A stretch of 64,000 nucleotides of DNA from Plantago major (lineage: Eukaryota; Streptophyta; Magnoliopsida; Lamiales; Plantaginaceae): positions 48,720,580 through 48,784,579 of the forward strand of contig CM048840.1 of assembly GCA_026545765.1 (NCBI GenBank). Reading direction: 5' to 3'. The notes under the pieces were generated by a model that did no database searches, was not told the DNA's origin, and worked only from the letters and a program-made list of their open reading frames with translations. Positions within the stretch are counted from its first letter, which is position 1. The number at the start of each line of letters is the position of its first letter. The position numbers and the translations under genes were made by a program. Below are positions 59,997-64,000 of this stretch, piece by piece.

Positions 59997-62900
59997 ATGG
60001 CACCAAAGAAGATGACCACCAAGAACCCTAAGGTCAAGATCATCTCGCCTCCTCAAAAAGCAAGGAGGAAAAGAACTCAAGGTGTTGAATAAACGCCTTC
60101 TAGGAGAGTTTACCCCTTCTAACTGGAATCCAAGTCACAAGATGAATTGGGGAGCTTTTCTTGTAAAGAAATATGTTTCTGCAGTCATTTCTTCAAAAGC
60201 ATATAGAAAACTGATATTGGGAATGTTGAAAAGTTCCCATATCTACAAGTTTCTGTCTTTGCACCAGTGGACTTTCCACACTGGATGTGTTGGAGTTCTA
60301 CAACAACTCCAAAATCTTCACAAAAGTTGTGAATGGTGTAGAAGAGAAGTACATGCAGACTGAAGTTCAAGGACAAGAAATTGTCCTAGACTGCAAGACT
60401 TTCTGCAACTTATTCCGATTGAAAAATCGAGGAACAATCGACGACATCAACATCAGGGATGCCTCCATGATTCAAAGTGTTAAGGAGCTATTTGAGGCAA
60501 TCCATATTGAAAATGCAAAGGTTGCCCGAAACTTTGTTCGAAAGCCATCGAACCGGTCATCTCGAAACACGAGTACTTTGGCTCATTCGTCCGTTGCTTT
60601 GATGGCAACAAAGGTGGTAGACCGGATAAGCATGGAGAGATGGATGATGATGCATCTTCCGAATAAGAAGCATGAAGGCGAAACCCACTTTAATTGGGGA
60701 AATGCCTTGACAAATTTCTTGGGCACATTGAGGAATTTGAGCCTAAAATCATCAATGGCCTTTGAGACCATGGCCAATATGCATTTGGTCTCGAATTTGC
60801 TACATTCTCGAAACAATGGGAATAACTCTCGAAGAGACAAGAAATCCGATCCCAACTCTCTTTTCGGACATGCCTTTGATGAAAAGGAGAATTCTTCGAG
60901 AAAGCTCCGAAAGAGGTAGAAGAGCTTGAAGTCGCCAAAGAAGGTGAAGAGGTCTCTGAGCAAGCTCTGCTCAACCTCCAGGTTAAGAGAAAGAGGACTC
61001 AAAGCAAGAAAGCCTCTAAGTCCCAAAGTGTACAAAAGCACAACCTTCTCGAGACAAAATCTCGAGAAGATGTTGTTCGCCGTAAAGGCAACACCGAAGC
61101 CCCAAGAATTACGAGATAGGTCGCTCGAAATCTCCAGAGATGATAGAAATATCATAGATGGGTCACTCCCAATCTGACAAAGGACTCGATGATGATGTAG
61201 TACTTACACAAGTATTCAAAAGTCCAGATTGAGACCCATGGAGGAGCATCAAGCTCAAATTTCTCGAAGAAAGGAACCCCTCTGTCCAGCAGGAAGAAGA
61301 AGGCCTGGAAGAGGAAGATAGAGTGATGGAAGATGTTGACATTGCTTCCACATTCACAATGCCAGCACTTAATGTGGCTGAATAAAATCCTGTTCTTGAA
61401 CAGGTTCCTCAACCTTCTGAGAGAGCTCAACTCTCAGAAAGGGATCAAACTGAGATGGAGACTCAGAAAGATATTATAGAGGAGACCAACAATGAGCAAA
61501 GAGAGGTTGTGGAAACTCCACTAGTCCAAGAGACCCAAACTCAGCCTGACTCTATTCAGGTAACAAAAGTAGTTTGTATATAACTTGTCAACATTAAAAT
61601 GTTAACTTGTTACTCATAAGCTTCATTTGTTACAGGCCAACTTGGAGACACAATTTCAGGGGGAAGAAAACTTGTCCACTCCCTTGAATCAAGAAGAGGT
61701 TCCTCCAACCTCAGAACATCAAGAAGAGCCTGTTCCACAGGTTGTAAAAGTTATCTCTGAACAAGGAATAACCAACTAAAATTGCTATTATGTTCTAATA
61801 TTCTTAATGTCTCTTCTTAGGCTACAACTGAGAAAGTAGTGGAGGTGGAACCAACACCAAGAGTTTCCAGAGGCTGAAAAGCACTCTGAGGAAATAGTTA
61901 CTGAGCCTTCTGTTGAGAAGGTAAGTATCAGTAAACTTTCCTTAAGAAAATTTTGGTAACATTCACTACTTAATCAATATGTTTGTTCTATCTTACAGGC
62001 TCAATCAGAAGAACACTTGGACGGAGAGAATGTGATCTCATCTCCTCCAAGAGAAACTAAAACTTCTGAACAAGCAGTATTTGAAGAAAAGGTTCCAGAA
62101 ACCCCCAAGGTTTCGGAGAAAGATGCCACTGAGCTTCCTCACTTGGAAGTAAGCGAAGTCTCAGAAAGTATTTTTCCACCTATCTTTTCTGATAACAAGT
62201 TTCTAAACATATTTGATTCTATTTCTCAGGTTCAATCAAAAAGAAAGGATGCTGAGGATCAGACTTCTCCTCACATCAAGGTATCTGAGGCCTCTATGCC
62301 CAAACAAGCAGAAGTCCAAGCAAATGAGCCTAGTGTTTCTACGGGTATGCTCGAAGCTTACTTTTGCACAGATACTAACACAAGTAGTTTGAACAAAACT
62401 AACTTGATCCCTTTCTTCGTGCTCAAAGTCTAGTGCCACTCAACTTACTCCAAGCCTTTAAGAAGCACACTCTCAAGAAACATCTAAAGTGCTTCAGACA
62501 ATGGCAGAAACTCAGAAAGGCCGATCTTTCTGAAATTGCAAGAGTAATTGACATCCCAGAGAAAAGGGCCATAGCAATCAATCTGGAAGACCATATCCAT
62601 GCTATGTTTCCCACAGAATCATATTCTTTTGCCACTCTGATGGATGATAACTTCTTAAATGAAGTAGCACAAAGACTCCTAGCAGACTTTCAAGCTGTTG
62701 ATGCTCAAACCCAAGAGCAGATGGTCACCCATCCGTCCTTGCCCAGCAAGCTCACAACCTACCCTTCTGAGCAAGAAGTAAATGGGAGGATGATCACACT
62801 TCCTAATGTGATCAACCTGGTTTCTGAAGATGAGAAGGAAACTGATGAGAATGATTACCAAGAACCTCCTTCTGAGCATCCAAGTCAAGAAGACAAGAAA

Positions 62901-64000
62901 AAGGATGATGATGATGATCGAATGATGATCCCTGACACAGGCGGGATTCAGAAAATTAGCAAAGGAAGTGCAGAAAAGGCTACTCCTTCCAATGCTCAGA
63001 AAGCCCCATCATCATCACCACCAAAGTCTCATCAAAATACCCAACAGGCTGAACAAGACACATTTGAAGAAATCACAGCCACTGAGTTCAGGATTGAACA
63101 ACTCAGATTTAAGTTGGAAGAGGAGAAGAGAATCAACTTAGAGTGTCAAGCTCTTGTTGAAGAAAAGGAAGCCAAACTCGAAAAGCTCAGAGAAGCTAAT
63201 GCTAAGGAACTGGCACTCCTAGATGAGCAAAGGTTGTTGAAAAATGCCATCGTTGTCACTTCTTCTTGAGATAGATGCCATGGATGACAATGATGATGAA
63301 GAGCATTATGCTAAGGCTGCATCGAAAGACCTTCTACTTCTCGGAAGGCGGCATACTCAAAAAAAGATTGCCACTCTGCAAACAATCCAAGAAAAGGATT
63401 ATGAGAATGATCTTTGAAATAAACCCAAACTTGATCTCCCAAGCGGAAGATGAGAGGCTAATCACTAAGGAAAAGCTAGCCCTTCAGCGCCTCAAATTTT
63501 CTCTCCAGTCCTTCAAGAAGTGATGAGCACAGTCCGTAATTTGTTTTCTTGGAACTAAGAGACAGACTTGTTGCTCAAGACAACAAAGTCCTACAGTCAG
63601 TCCCAGAAGAGATGAAAGATTTGGCTACTGCATTGCTAAATAGAGCAACCAGCATAGCTCTCTCTCAGAAAGACTTAGCTCTGATCAGGGAAGAAGACTG
63701 AAACAATGCCAATCAAGCACTAGCAGATGCTACTTATGCTATTCAACAAGCTGAGGATATTCTAAAGCCTCTTGAAGAGCTCAACAGAAAAGAGCAAGTG
63801 TTGGTTAGGCAAAACAAGGACATGAAAGAAGAAATCCAAGAATTGGTCAGGGTGCATAACAACCTCCAGAAGAACTTTGAATCACTCTCTAAAGCTTATG
63901 CTATCATGAGTCAGTCATTCATGACTAAGGGGGGAGGAGATGCCTCAGAAAGGCAGAGGAAGAAAAAGAAAACAATCAAATCTCCCCTCCTCAAGTCAAC
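59997..64000 (+). pseudogene. Copia C ORF3, left part
   Basis: It starts MAPKKMTTKNPK at 59997 and follows ORF3 of A block by block: an N-terminal domain (NWGAFLVKKYVSAVISSK; VQGQEIVLDCKTFC), an acidic middle with intron-like stretches, a conserved block near 62430-62830 (TLKKHLKCFRQWQKLRKADL), a coiled coil near 63080-63260 and a basic segment at the window edge. The C-terminal domain lies outside. Broken in several places. Confidence 0.65.

Larger units (their letters stand above)
52467..64000 (+). mobile_element. Copia (Sirevirus-like) element C, left part
   Basis: 5' LTR, primer binding site, gag, protease, integrase, part of RT-RNase H and ORF3; it continues beyond the right edge. The internal part is of the A family, judged by eye as more than 90 percent alike over long stretches. 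It is broken in several places and its age is not measurable because the 3' LTR is out of view. Confidence 0.92.

Overview
This window reads as AT-rich nuclear DNA of a flowering plant, probably a eudicot. It shows Copia retrotransposons primed by initiator Met tRNA, CACTA (En/Spm) DNA transposons, Helitron ends, a plant-type RPA1-like gene and plant F-box-like gene fragments. The species cannot be told from the sequence. No single-copy housekeeping gene with an undisturbed structure is visible; almost everything is a mobile element or cargo of one.

Layout. (1) 1-10186: the right part of a very long Sirevirus-like Copia element (element A: end of pol, a roughly 5-kb extra coding region called ORF3 here, and a 3' LTR). 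(2) 10187-23001: a block with Helitron hallmarks. A minus-strand Helitron 5' end lies at 23001, a plus-strand Helitron 3' end at 14650, and between them are an RPA1-like gene (16005-18265), two F-box-like gene fragments, duplicated flanks and several small arrays. A possible first exon of a Helitron Rep/helicase gene lies at 10336-10453, beside the Copia LTR. (3) 23002-24329: intergenic DNA with a tRNA-like fragment. (4) 24330-52381: nested transposons. A minus-strand CACTA element (pieces at 24330-25176, 44305-45039 and 49882-about 51000, with a further CACTA terminal block to 52381) was hit by a Copia element (B, 25177-44299, target duplication TATAC) and by a Ty3/Gypsy-type element with gag and protease but no recognisable polymerase (E, 45040-49881). 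A second, related CACTA (27308-30293) sits inside Copia B. (5) 52467-64000: the left part of a third giant Copia element (C), of the same family as A, running off the right edge.

The most interesting signals are these. The three giant Copia elements share a long post-pol coding region preceded by a TATA-like block at constant spacing. Their LTRs hold an array of short hairpins whose stems differ in sequence but keep pairing. The LTR of C is a mosaic of two LTR types. The Helitron-like block combines RPA, F-box-like and possible Rep/helicase exons. Several hairpin or motif arrays (24938-25064, 15006-15230, 45206-45437) are not explained by any gene.

All LTR elements are treated as fossils: each is broken in several places. 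Positions, repeat comparisons and identities were judged by eye, without alignment software.
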